A stretch of DNA of 64,000 nt from Aegilops tauschii subsp. strangulata (taxonomy: Eukaryota > Streptophyta > Magnoliopsida > Poales > Poaceae): NCBI RefSeq assembly GCF_002575655.3, contig NC_053035.3, positions 505,516,601 to 505,580,600 on the forward strand, written 5' to 3'. Below, one piece after another: positions 1-8,307 of this stretch. The notes beneath the pieces are model-generated. The model ran no database searches, was not told the DNA's origin, and worked only from the letters and a program-made list of their open reading frames with translations. Positions within the stretch are counted from its first letter, which is position 1, and each line of letters opens with the position of its first letter. The position numbers and the translations under genes are program-made.

Positions 1-244
1 CAAGACGCTCCTGGCGACGCTCGAAACCGCCAACGACGCGGGCTTCTTTGAGCAATTTGACAAAAAGAGCAAATGTCACGGAGATTGTTGCTCGGACAAC
101 TTCTCGGTCGAGGAATGCAACGCACATAGCCAAATCGGTGGGGTGTTTGGCGATTTTCGTGTCACTGATGACCTGTTGATGAGGAGGGCGTATTTTAGGA
201 AGCAACAGCTTGACAACAAAACAACATCACCTAACTCTAACTGA
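1..244 (+). CDS. PMEI/invertase-inhibitor-like secreted protein, 3' part only (array copy 0)
   Basis: This is the last 80 codons of a gene copy whose start lies left of the window; the first base is the third position of a codon and the stop is TGA at 242-244. It matches residues 117-196 of the complete copies further right, with one visible protein change, Gln158 to His. It shows that the tandem array extends beyond the left edge of the window. Confidence 0.75.
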   Translation, partial: KTLLATLETANDAGFFEQFDKKSKCHGDCCSDNFSVEECNAHSQIGGVFGDFRVTDDLLMRRAYFRKQQLDNKTTSPNSN

Positions 245-770
245 AGAGGACAGCCGGTGTGATTTGCTCTTACATTGATATCGCATGCATATGAATAATG
301 GTCCAATGGAATTGGGAGCGGAGTAGGAAGCTCATGTTGCCTTTATGCATGTATAATAATCATGCCTGCCTGCATGGCCTGCTAGCTGTTGGTCCAATGC
401 CTGGCTGCCTGCCTGCCTGAACTGGCGTCAGTTTCCAGTTTGTTTTTGCAATATGTGATAACTCTTCTGTATTGTGCATTCCATTTCTTCGAGTGAAAGA
501 TAAATTTGTTGGCTATGATTTTTATTTACATCTAAAATCATGCACTCTAGCTAGAAATCTCTGTCACCTTTAGAGCTCCGTACGTGTTCTCCGTTTGTTG
601 GCTGTTAACCGAGGCAGACGACGGCAGCGCCCTCGGGTGCCGCTTTCTCCTTGAACATGTCGTCTACGCATGGTGTTCGCCCTTCCAGCCACCTGGATAA
701 CTCTGAGGAAAACCTCATATCTCGGGATCAAACTAGGGTGGCGTTTCTGCCGCATGCCCCCCCTTGGGCT
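245..770. other. Gene 3' flank and spacer before the Copia LTR
   Basis: Holds the 3' untranslated region of the preceding gene copy. AATAAT at 294-299 and ATAATAAT at about 351-358 are possible plant poly(A) signals. A CTGC/TGCC-rich simple repeat lies at about 362-420. A minus-strand frame of 37 codons (718 down to 605) is kept in all units. The block recurs at 8308-8833, 16349-16874, 24369-24894, 32424-32949, 40465-40990, 48486-49011 and 56590-57115. Confidence 0.5.
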
Positions 771-1271
771 TGTTGGAGTTAATCACGACATACCCTCCAA
801 AGCTGGTGGTGTCCACTTCGTGTACAAGCATGTATCCGATTAGTACTAGAGTATGAGTTAGTCTAGGAGTAGGATTGCACTAGATAGCTTATCCTGTAGT
901 ACTATTTATATGTACGTACCCTGGCTTGTAACACCACCGTGATTTGAGTTGATCAATAAAGCAATAAGGCTCGAGACGAGCCTTTGGCAATACATCAGTC
1001 TCGCGTGCGTTTGTGTTGTTCCGGCCGGCTGGCCGCTGTGTGCGTACGTGAGATACTAGTTGATCAAAGGAATCGATCAAGCTAGTATGTGGTGTTGCTA
1101 GCTTACAACGGTGCATCTCGGCGTAAAGCACCTCGCCGACTTCCTCAGCAAGCTTCGTTCGTCATCGTCGTTCCTCGTCGGTCGTATCATCATCGCTGGG
1201 AAGTACTCGACATCGGGACTGGGCCAACAATTGGTATCAGAGCAAGGTTGATCTTCTAGTAACGGAAGGCC

Positions 1272-2360
1272 ATGGTGGGCGAGGAGATCGTGGAAGCGTC
1301 CGACGCGGCTAAAGTACTTGCCGTGCCCGGTTCGTCGTACCCAAGGTTTGATCGCGAGAACTTCAGGGTTTGGAAGGCCCTCATGGAGTGTGGTCTCCGC
1401 GCCAACGAGCTATGGGACGCGGTCGACCCAGGAGGTGACGCGTTTAAGAAGGAGGGAGCTGAGCACCGGAAGGATCGGCAGGCGGCGTCGGCGATTTACT
1501 CGGTGATGCCGATGGATGTCCTACAACACCTAATTGCCAAAGAAACGGCGAAAGAGGCGTGGGATACTTTGAAGCTCATGTTCGAGGGACACACCCACGT
1601 CAAGCAAGCCAATCTTCAAACTCTCCTAAGGAACTATGAGACTTTGGTCATTGGCGACGATGAGTCCGTAGACGCGTTCGCTTCACGGGTGGCAACTCTC
1701 GTCAATCGTATTCGCGCGCTTGGAGAAAACCTCACGGAGACCTCGGTTGTCCGATGGTTCTTGCGTGCAGCCCCTCCCCGGTACCTGCAAATTGTCACGG
1801 CGATCGAGCAGTGCGTCGATCTCGCGAGTCTCTCCATCGACGATCTTGTCGGACGGTACAAGGCTCACGATGAGCGGATGCGGTACAGTCTTGGGGACGG
1901 GAGGAATGACGAGCTTGTGATGCTCACAAGGGCGCAGTGGGTCGCTTTGTCAAAGGAAAAGCAAGGCGGATCCACGAGTAGCAGCAAGAAGAAGGGGAAG
2001 CAGCGATCGGCGAGAAAGAACTTTGCCGACTCGGACGATGAGGCTGCACCACCGAGGAGAAAGTTTGACATCAGGAAAGTGAGGTGTTATAACTGTGGCC
2101 TCCTCGGTCACTTCAAGGCTGACTGTGAGGAAGCACCGAAGCAGAAGGCGCTCATTGCCCAGCAAGGAGATGATGGTGACATGATGTTGATGTGTAAACT
2201 GGTGGACGAGGAGGATCCAGATTCTCAAGCGTTGACTAAAGAAATTGTCGAGCTTGCGGAAGAAAAAGTTTTCCATCATGATCGTGATTCGGAAACCTGT
2301 GTCGAAGCTACAGATGCGGGGAGTGATTCCGAAACTTATGTCAGTGCTATGGACGATTGA
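1272..2360 (+). CDS. Copia gag polyprotein (UBN2 type with zinc knuckle), intact frame, unit 1
   Basis: A 362-residue frame starting 29 bases after the primer site. Residues ~25-230 read as a Copia gag of the UBN2/DUF4219 kind (FDRENFRVW near the N terminus; AKEAWDTLK at 93-101). A basic, serine-rich linker at ~233-250 precedes a CCHC zinc knuckle, C272-x2-C275-x4-H280-x4-C285, which binds RNA in this family. The acidic C-terminal tail ends at a deletion junction and not at a protease domain. In the family, gag forms the cytoplasmic particle that packages the RNA. Whether this copy is transcribed cannot be seen. Confidence 0.85.
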   Translation: MVGEEIVEASDAAKVLAVPGSSYPRFDRENFRVWKALMECGLRANELWDAVDPGGDAFKKEGAEHRKDRQAASAIYSVMPMDVLQHLIAKETAKEAWDTLKLMFEGHTHVKQANLQTLLRNYETLVIGDDESVDAFASRVATLVNRIRALGENLTETSVVRWFLRAAPPRYLQIVTAIEQCVDLASLSIDDLVGRYKAHDERMRYSLGDGRNDELVMLTRAQWVALSKEKQGGSTSSSKKKGKQRSARKNFADSDDEAAPPRRKFDIRKVRCYNCGLLGHFKADCEEAPKQKALIAQQGDDGDMMLMCKLVDEEDPDSQALTKEIVELAEEKVFHHDRDSETCVEATDAGSDSETYVSAMDD

Positions 2361-2406
2361 CCTGGTAAAGGTGAAAAGGAGTGGGCGATGGTGTCTATCA
2401 AGTGCC

Positions 2407-2661
2407 GAGGAACCGGCAAAATCTGAGGACGCAAATATGATGGAGTATTGGCGCCAGGCTATGAAAGAAGAGTTGAGGTCGATCCACGACAACAATGCAT
2501 GGGAGCTTGTGGATCTTCCCAACAATGAAAAAGCTATGGAGCTCAAGTGGGAATTTAAGGTCAAGAAAGATGTTGAAGGGTGCATGAAGCACAAAGCGAG
2601 GTTTGTAGCCAAAGAGTATGTGCAAGAGGAAGGTGTGGACTTCGAAGAAATTCGGATGTAG
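2407..2661 (+). pseudogene. Copia reverse transcriptase, N-terminal fragment, unit 1
   Basis: About 80 residues match the start of the Copia RT family (RVT_2): W-x2-AM-x-EE, then NNAWELVDLP, KWEFKVKKD, and KARFVAKEY-x-QEEGVDF. The frame differs from gag. The homology stops where an RT would go on to its catalytic palm, and a TAG follows within a few codons. The catalytic aspartates are absent. Confidence 0.85.
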
Positions 2662-3196
2662 CTTTTCGAGTAGATGATTTTTCATATAATTTTTTTTAAT
2701 CCGAGTTCGTATGCAAAAGTTATGCCCATTTTACAAATTCCAGAGAGATTTTGCAAATAAAGTCGAAATTCATATTTGTAAATTTTCCCAACAACTAGAC
2801 CACATATCAGATGGGAAACTTATTTTTTTTTTATTTTTTTTTGACATTTCCATCATTTTCTTTTGTTTTTTCTAAAACTAAAAAGGCGGTCCACCGGGGG
2901 GGGGGGGGGGGGGTAGAGTTTGATAATGGGACCTTTAGTACCGGTTCGTGCCACGAACCGGTACTAATGCCTCAAAGCCCATTAGTCCCGGTTGGTGCCA
3001 CCAACCGGGACTAATGGGCATCGCACCCTTTAGTCCCGGTTCGTGGCATCAACCGAGACTAAAGGGCCCAGGTGAACCGGGACTAATGCCTTAACCGCAC
3101 GAACCGGGACCAATGCTCACATTAGTCCCGGTTCATGACTGAACTGGGACTAATGTGAATACTGCCCTGTGACCAAAGCCCTGTTTTCTACTAGTG
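2662..3196. mobile_element. CACTA transposon right end with subterminal hairpins, unit 1
   Basis: Ends at 3196 with CTGTTTTCTACTAGTG, the inverse of a CACTAGTAGAAAACAG terminus. The preceding ~260 bp (from 2934) carry inverted pairs of TTAGTCCCGGTT and AACCGGGACTAA, including a perfect palindrome at about 2982-3013; subterminal repeats of this kind are typical of grass CACTA elements. An 18-base G run lies at 2896-2913. The opposite terminus and a transposase are not found. Confidence 0.7.
2896..2913 (+). repeat. Poly-G tract (18 G), unit 1
   Basis: Uninterrupted G run inside the CACTA-like segment. The same site holds 6+6 (interrupted by A), 22, 14, 14, 21, 15 and 6 G in units 2 to 8. Confidence 0.8.
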
Positions 3197-4610
3197 TACT
3201 TCAGCCTGAGCACGCTTCACTTCCGAGTTCTAATCCCCCTTGTTTCCAAGTCCGCACTTGTTGTTTTCTTGACAATAGTAAGCTGTCAATCTAATTAACC
3301 CTTAGGAGTTGAACTTGAGCATGAAGTCACAAGTTTCACCGTTTGAGTTTGAAACTATTATTCTTAAAACCAATAATTACTTAGTAACACTAATATTTTC
3401 TTGAATAAGTAGTTTGTCCACCGTTTGACCAAAGTTTGACCAAAAATTCAAAAAAACATAAATTTGAGGATAACATTTTTTCCTTTGAGAATTTCAGGAT
3501 TCTTAAAATTTGCAAAATGGCCTATGGCCGTCCAAATCAGATCCAGATTATCCTGCTGAATACTTTGATATATTATACTTTTTTCGACATCGTATGCAAA
3601 AGTTATAGCCGTTTTACTTTTTCATAACACTTTTTTGCAAAACATGTCCGAATTAAGTTTTTTTATTTTCCTAACTAGTAGATGTTGTAACATAACTACA
3701 ACTCGAAGGATTTTCATTTTTGAAGCTTTCATTATTTTCTTTTGTTTTTTTCAAAACTAAAATGGCGATACACACTTGGGGGGGGGGGGGGGGGTGGTAG
3801 AGTTTGAACACCTTTAGTCCGGGATGGTGTCCATCCAATCCTACCGTCGACTACATCTACTAGCACCGTCCCAGCCAGAGTCACAACTAAGGTTAACCAA
3901 GCCAGAGTCACGTTCTATTAAAGTGGCAAAAAGAACTAATTTTTAACTAAATATAATTGAAAACAACAATTAAAGGACTAAAACACCTTTATAAGGAAAG
4001 TAGTGCTGTTTTAATTAAAATCCTAATTTAAATTAATCTAAAAATAACCAAATAAATCTTACTGTGGCAACAATCTGACATGTGACTAGGAGCAAAAAGA
4101 ATTAAATTGAAACCTATTTTCAAACTCAAATTATTCACAATCTAGGGTATGAAGAAAATTTGAACAAATTCATATTTAAATCATTCAAATTTGAAAACTA
4201 ATGGCACAAACAGAAACTAGACAAAATTTTAATCTAATGCAAAAAGAATCACTCAAAAACATCAAATATCCTAAAAGATATAAGCAATTTAAAACAGAAA
4301 CTAAAAACAGAAAACAAATGGAAAAACAAAAAACAAATTTCAGAACCCCTTTAGTCCCGGTTTGAGACACGAACCGGGACTAAAGATCATCGCACCCTTT
4401 AGTCCCGGTTGGTGTCTCAAACCGGGACTAAAGGTCTAATCTTTAGTCCCGGTTTGAGACACGAACCGGGACTAAAGGGTGTTTAGTCCCGGTTCGTGTC
4501 TCAAACCGGGACTAAAGGTCCCATTTGAACTGGGACTAATGCCTTCCCGACGCCCTACACGCTCGAACCGGGCACATTAGTCCCGGTTCGTAATGCAACC
4601 GGCACTAAAG
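3197..4610. mobile_element. CACTA-related AT-rich block and four-arm hairpin cluster, unit 1
   Basis: The AT-rich part from about 3430 shares phrases with the CACTA segment on its left (GTATGCAAAAGTTAT, the TTTTCTTTTGTTTTTT run, then a G run at 3778-3794 and TAGAGTTTG), so it is a second, diverged relative. At 4350-4520 four TTTAGTCCCGG/CCGGGACTAAA palindromes follow one another with alternating GAGACACG and CGTGTCTC cores, so neighbouring arms can also pair into a longer stem. Diverged subterminal repeats continue to 4610. No terminus or transposase is visible. Small frames here have no family resemblance. Confidence 0.6.
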
Positions 4611-4615
4611 GGAGA

Positions 4616-5085
4616 TCCAAGGCTCCTACCAAGGACAAGATCTTCGACTGGCTTCTTTGTCGTGATAGGTTTAGCAAGATGGCGAACTTACATCGCAAGA
4701 CCATCTCTCCTCTGACTCGGACTGTCCGCAGTGCGACATCACTCATGAGGATGTGACGCACCTCGCCATCCTTCGCCGACGCGCGACACAGGTCTGGTGC
4801 CTCTTGGGGCTGCAACCACCTCACTCCATCAACCTCGTTTGGAATACCACAACGCCGGTCGGCCTCAACATCAACATTTGGCCCACTGTCGCCCTCGCCA
4901 TCCTCTGGAAGCTCCGGGCCTCCAGGAGCGCTCGTGTCTTTCGCAACGAGCTACACTCTCCCATAGATACTCGTCGCAACATTATTGCAGACTTTACGTT
5001 TGGATCCTTCAGATTTAAGGACCCCATGAGTAGGGAGGCTGCAGTGTCTTGGTGCCTATACCTCTCCTCTCGTTGTATTCCGTGA
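4616..5085 (+). pseudogene. LINE ORF2 C-terminal fragment (zf-RVT region), unit 1
   Basis: Reads as the zinc-binding domain that follows reverse transcriptase in plant LINEs. The first frame contains KDKIFDWLLCRDRFSK and NLHRKTISP; after a frameshift near 4715 the next contains DCPQCDITHEDVTHLAIL (C-x2-C with a following H) and then ATQVW and ILWKLRASRSARVFRNE to a TGA at 5083-5085. No RT or endonuclease part remains. Broken by the frameshift. Confidence 0.7.
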
Positions 5086-5147
5086 TGTAACTTGCCATTT
5101 GAGCCTTTGAGTGATATATACAGCGCCCCCGTGATTGTTGGGAAATA

Positions 5148-5240
5148 CTCCCTCCATCCCAAAATAACTGTGTCAAACTTGGTACAACTTTACACTAAAG
5201 TTAATACAAAGTTGAGACACTTATATTGGGATAGAGGGAG
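5148..5240. mobile_element. Stowaway-like MITE, 93 bp, unit 1
   Basis: Starts CTCCCTCCATCCCA and ends with the inverse TGGGATAGAGGGAG, flanked on both sides by TA (5146-5147, 5241-5242), the target of Tc1/mariner-type Stowaway elements. Confidence 0.85.
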
Positions 5241-5242
5241 TA

Positions 5243-6036
5243 ATAATTTCCAAGCATTTAAAACAGCTAAGCATGCAAGATTGGTCCCACTAATTACAAA
5301 ACAGTAAAACTGAGCTAGCTAGGAGCCTCCACAATGCTTCGATGTTGCTGGCCGTTCGATGCATCCATAGTACGTTCTATGGGCGTCTTCATTTGCCTTT
5401 TGGGCCGCTGCTCCGCAGAACTAGCTAGGCCGGCCGTGGTTTGTCTGTCCGGGATCTTGCATACGACTAGTGCACTGGTTTGAGTAGCCCGTTTAAACGT
5501 CTATTCTCATCCCCCCCACCAGCACCCACGAAGCCATGTCCTTTCCTCTCCTCTCTGCTCATCCACCATCGCCGTCGCCGTTCGCCTCACGTCTGCCATC
5601 CCCATGACCGGCGAGCACCGAAGATGAAGTAAGGTAGCGAGCGACAAATGTGACTGGGCGAGGAGGTGTGGTTGTCCGTAAGGGCATGTCACAGAACTCG
5701 CCATGACCAGTGGGGTGGAGGACGCGACGCGACGCTGTTCTGGTGGGTACCCCGTGGACCTATTCCGTTGCACAATTTCGCAGCCAGTGCGGGAGGGCAG
5801 TGACACTAAGCATTGGTGTGACGGAGTGGTTTCTCATCGAGTATGACTAGAGCTTACATAGATTGACTCGTGTTGAGTCCATGTGGATCCGCCCCATCAT
5901 TTTCATATCAGGAGGACGCCGAGCTCGTCCGAGTGGTGGGGCACCAGGACAGATCAATTGGTGAGCACATCTTTAGGTTTGTTGAACTTGGTTTAGGAAT
6001 TTATTAATAATTTTCACTTCGATTGATAAACAACTA
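5243..6036. other. Spacer between the two MITEs, no gene recognised
   Basis: Contains C/T-rich stretches (about 5511-5560) and a minus-strand open frame of 99 codons (112 in B and C units because of an indel in a C run) without any family resemblance. Nothing functional is recognised. The block recurs between the two MITEs of every complete unit. Confidence 0.4.
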
Positions 6037-6115
6037 CTCCCTTCGTAAACCAATATAAGAGCGTTTAGATCACTACTAGTGATCTAAACGCTCTTGTATT
6101 AGTTTACACAGGGAG
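6037..6115. mobile_element. Stowaway-like MITE, 79 bp near-perfect hairpin, unit 1
   Basis: CTCCCTTCGTAAAC at the left pairs with GTTTACACAGGGAG at the right, and the centre AGAGCGTTTAGATCACTA folds back on itself. The left flank is TA; the right flank is TG here (TA in B and C units), so the A type has lost the target duplication and some pairing at the ends. Confidence 0.85.
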
Positions 6116-7540
6116 TGGTTACATGACAGATTGAGAGACCAATTGGCAAACTATAAGCGGAGACTCCATCGACTTCTCAGTGATGTTGGGACAGGAGGAA
6201 GGGAATAACATGGGTAACTCGAATGGGAAAAGGTCTATGGTGCCACTGTCCTACTGCTCATGTCTTGGTTTGCAGATCGACACACCAGTACCCACGCAGC
6301 TTCCTGTGTCTGGTCGTACTTTCTGCAGAATGAATTTTTCTTAAGATTGGTACTTAGAACATGTACCAAATAAAAGGAACACTTAGAAAGTGGGTTACAA
6401 GAGCTGAAGCTCATTGCAAAGAATTTCTAGGTACTATTTTCTCTACTTCTCCATTAATCTACATGAAACAAGCCCACCCCTAATAAGTGTACACCTCAAT
6501 CAGTGCTAGAAGTTATGGAGGAGGTTGGAAAATAGGATGTTGTTTTTGATGGCCATAGGAATGATAGAAATATCAGTAGAAAATGTATGTGTGAATAAAC
6601 CAACCTTGGGGTCTTTGATCGAATAGGAAATGCGGGGCAAAGACCATTCGCCCCTTACCATGTTATCTTTTACTACTTTGATTAAATCATGTCACTGTTC
6701 AGGCAAATTAATCATAACACAATGATTCAACTTCGAGGTGGTGTTAGTTAATAATCAGGTGTGTTCGCTTAGGTAAGTAGGGTTAAATCTTGCCTTGTGC
6801 ACTTTCTTCCAAAACTCTTGAATGGAAGTGAGGATTGGATTTTGCGCTTCATGCCAACCCAATGGACCATTTACTGTCAATATTGAGCAAGTAACCTGAA
6901 ACGACGGCTGTAAAATTATCTGTTCTCATTCTATGCTATGTGATACTGGTTTTTATGTGAAAGCGCTAGAATCTCATTATTCTATAATTGTCATGGTATA
7001 TAGACGTACATGGAGCATTGATATTTTGTCCAGAAACCCCATTGAACATTGATTTTGTGCAATCCGCCACCTAAACCTTTGAACGCACCCAGGAATTCGA
7101 ACAAGTATTTAGTTTTAGACCATTTAAATTTCACTGTCACTTGTTCTTCCCTTAAGACGAACGGGCACAGCAACGTGCGCCTTTATGTTCTGCTTACTCT
7201 AGTAAAAAAAAAGAGACTCGGCTGGGTGGCTCTTGGGCCTTGAAACCCGGATGGAGGGAGCTGTATTCTGTCTGTATTCTAAACATAAACATAGAGCCGG
7301 AGTTTGTTTTGCAGACACATAGCAAGGGTTGAAGGAAAAAAACAATTAAGATAATCTAGCCAGCAAGCTTGTCGTCTATCTATAATTCTATATTAGGTAG
7401 GGAGAACAAGTCGATGGATCCATGGCCACAAATTTTATTTTGATTGTTATATGGCCACAACTAAATTAGGTAGCTCCTTCTCAACTGCCTGCGCTGAAAT
7501 TGGCCGAGCTACTAAAAATAGGCGTCCAAAAGCAAGCAAG
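6116..7540. other. Upstream region of gene copy 1, no other gene recognised
   Basis: About 1.4 kb of AT-moderate DNA ahead of the promoter. Short open frames at about 6991-7243 lie on both strands and show no family resemblance. The sequence is nearly the same in all seven units, more so than the transposon part of the unit. Confidence 0.4.
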
Positions 7541-7602
7541 CATGCATGCGGTGCTATCTATCTATCTATCTATCTATCTGGTGTATGTGTATGCCTATAT
7601 AA
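7541..7602 (+). promoter_or_regulatory. Core promoter of gene copy 1: RY motif, CTAT microsatellite, TATA box
   Basis: CATGCATG at 7541-7548 is an RY element, the site bound by B3 factors of the ABI3/FUS3 group in seed genes. A (CTAT)6 microsatellite follows, then TATATAA at 7596-7602, 121 bases before the ATG. This predicts transcription from about 7626-7632 and a 5' leader of 85-90 bases. Seed expression is inference only. Confidence 0.65.
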
Positions 7603-7716
7603 GAAGGGGAACACCAGCTAGCTAATTTGCTCTCTCGCTGCAAGTGCGCACACACCCACCCACCTGACCAAATATATCCATCATACAACAATAAGATCAT
7701 CCATTCATCGACTACC

Positions 7717-8307
7717 ATGGCCATTTCTCTGCTGCCTTACACCGCCTCGGCTCTGCTTGCCATCATCATCGCCGTCGCCATCGCTGTTGCCCCTGCAGTT
7801 GTCCGGTCGGAACCAGAGCCTGGGCCCAGCATTGAAGCCATCAACGCCACATGCGCGACTGCTTCGTACAAATTTGAGTGCACCCATCTGCTACTAAACA
7901 ACCTGGATGTCAGGACGCCTCAAGTGAAGGATGTGATCGCAATGTCAGTCCAAGTCGTCGCCAAGAAGGCGGCGGAGGCGGCCGCATTCGCCAAGGCCAT
8001 CAAGAAACCCTCCAAATGCGTCACCGACTGCCTCGACGACCTCGCCGTACTATCCAAGCACATCAAGACGCTCCTGGCGACGCTCGAAACCGCCAACGAC
8101 GCGGGCTTCTTTGAGCAATTTGACAAAAAGAGCAAATGTCACGGAGATTGTTGCTCGGACAACTTCTCGGTCGAGGAATGCAACGCACAGAGCCAAATCG
8201 GTGGGGTGTTTGGCGATTTTCGTGTCACTGATGACCTGTTGATGAGGAGGGCGTATTTTAGGAAGCAACAGCTTGACAACAAAACAACATCACCTAACTC
8301 TAACTGA
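7717..8307 (+). CDS. PMEI/invertase-inhibitor-like secreted protein, gene copy 1
   Basis: Intronless, 196 residues. The ATG at 7717 is chosen because it sits in ACCATGGC, a strong monocot context, and begins a signal peptide: residues 1-31 have a long hydrophobic core (ALLAIIIAVAIAV), with cleavage likely near residue 31. The mature part resembles the plant PMEI domain: C46-x8-C55 with T-x-Y-like ASY between them, then a helical Ala/Lys-rich stretch, C105 in TDCLDDLAVL, and C141/C145/C146 before a DNF. In the family these four-helix proteins act in the cell wall and inhibit pectin methylesterases or invertases. There are eight cysteines, twice the canonical four. Three N-glycosylation sequons lie at N43, N149 and N188. 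Which enzyme is bound cannot be told; family assignment is moderate. Confidence 0.7.
   Translation: MAISLLPYTASALLAIIIAVAIAVAPAVVRSEPEPGPSIEAINATCATASYKFECTHLLLNNLDVRTPQVKDVIAMSVQVVAKKAAEAAAFAKAIKKPSKCVTDCLDDLAVLSKHIKTLLATLETANDAGFFEQFDKKSKCHGDCCSDNFSVEECNAQSQIGGVFGDFRVTDDLLMRRAYFRKQQLDNKTTSPNSN

Larger units (their letters stand above)
771..2661 (+). mobile_element. Truncated Ty1/Copia retrotransposon (5' LTR, gag, RT start), unit 1
   Basis: The LTR at 771-1229 (459 bp) starts TGTTGG and ends CCAACA, the short inverted ends usual for Copia LTRs, and has AATAAA at 955-960. It is followed at 1232-1243 by TGGTATCAGAGC, the primer site complementary to plant initiator tRNA-Met. A gag frame (1272-2360) comes next, then the beginning of a Copia reverse transcriptase (2407-2658). 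Protease and integrase are missing, and no 3' LTR is seen: the RT reading breaks off at the junction with CACTA-like DNA. It cannot be autonomous. Confidence 0.9.
245..8307 (+). repeat. Tandem unit 1 (type A), 8063 bp
   Basis: First complete unit, counted from one gene stop to the next. Layout: gene 3' flank 245-770, Copia remnant 771-2661, CACTA end 2662-3196, CACTA-related AT-rich block and hairpins 3197-4610, LINE fragment 4616-5085, MITE 5148-5240, spacer 5243-6036, MITE 6037-6115, upstream spacer 6116-7540, promoter and gene to 8307. Type A marks are an intact gag, a CCAACA LTR end, CATCGAGTATG at about 5837, and the shorter second MITE loop. Confidence 0.95.

Noticed and set aside
2245..2406. 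First ~54 codons of the frame that contains the RT fragment
   Set aside because: They overlap the gag C terminus in another frame and show no RT resemblance; only the part from about 2407 is supported.
1950..2612. 220-codon minus-strand open frame opposite gag/RT
   Set aside because: It is antisense to clear gag and RT homology, has no family resemblance, and is kept only because the sense strand is conserved.
3436..3627. 63-codon frame in the AT-rich block
   Set aside because: It is lost in type C units by single changes, is low in complexity, and lies in CACTA-related non-coding DNA.
4350..4612. Regularly spaced repeats resembling a CRISPR array
   Set aside because: The repeats are inverted pairs next to a CACTA-type terminus in plant DNA, without constant spacers.
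5507..5806. 99-codon minus-strand frame (112 codons in B and C units)
   Set aside because: Its length depends on an indel in a C run, no domain is seen, and the amino-acid make-up looks like chance.
7627..7716. In-frame extension of the gene by 30 codons to a TTG at 7627 (and the same in the other copies)
   Set aside because: TTG is not an expected plant start, the stretch lies at the predicted transcription start, and the ATG at 7717 has a strong context and begins the signal peptide.
245..8307. Whole unit read as one large transposon carrying the gene
   Set aside because: No terminal repeats or target duplications are found at the unit borders; head-to-tail order with type periodicity fits unequal exchange better.
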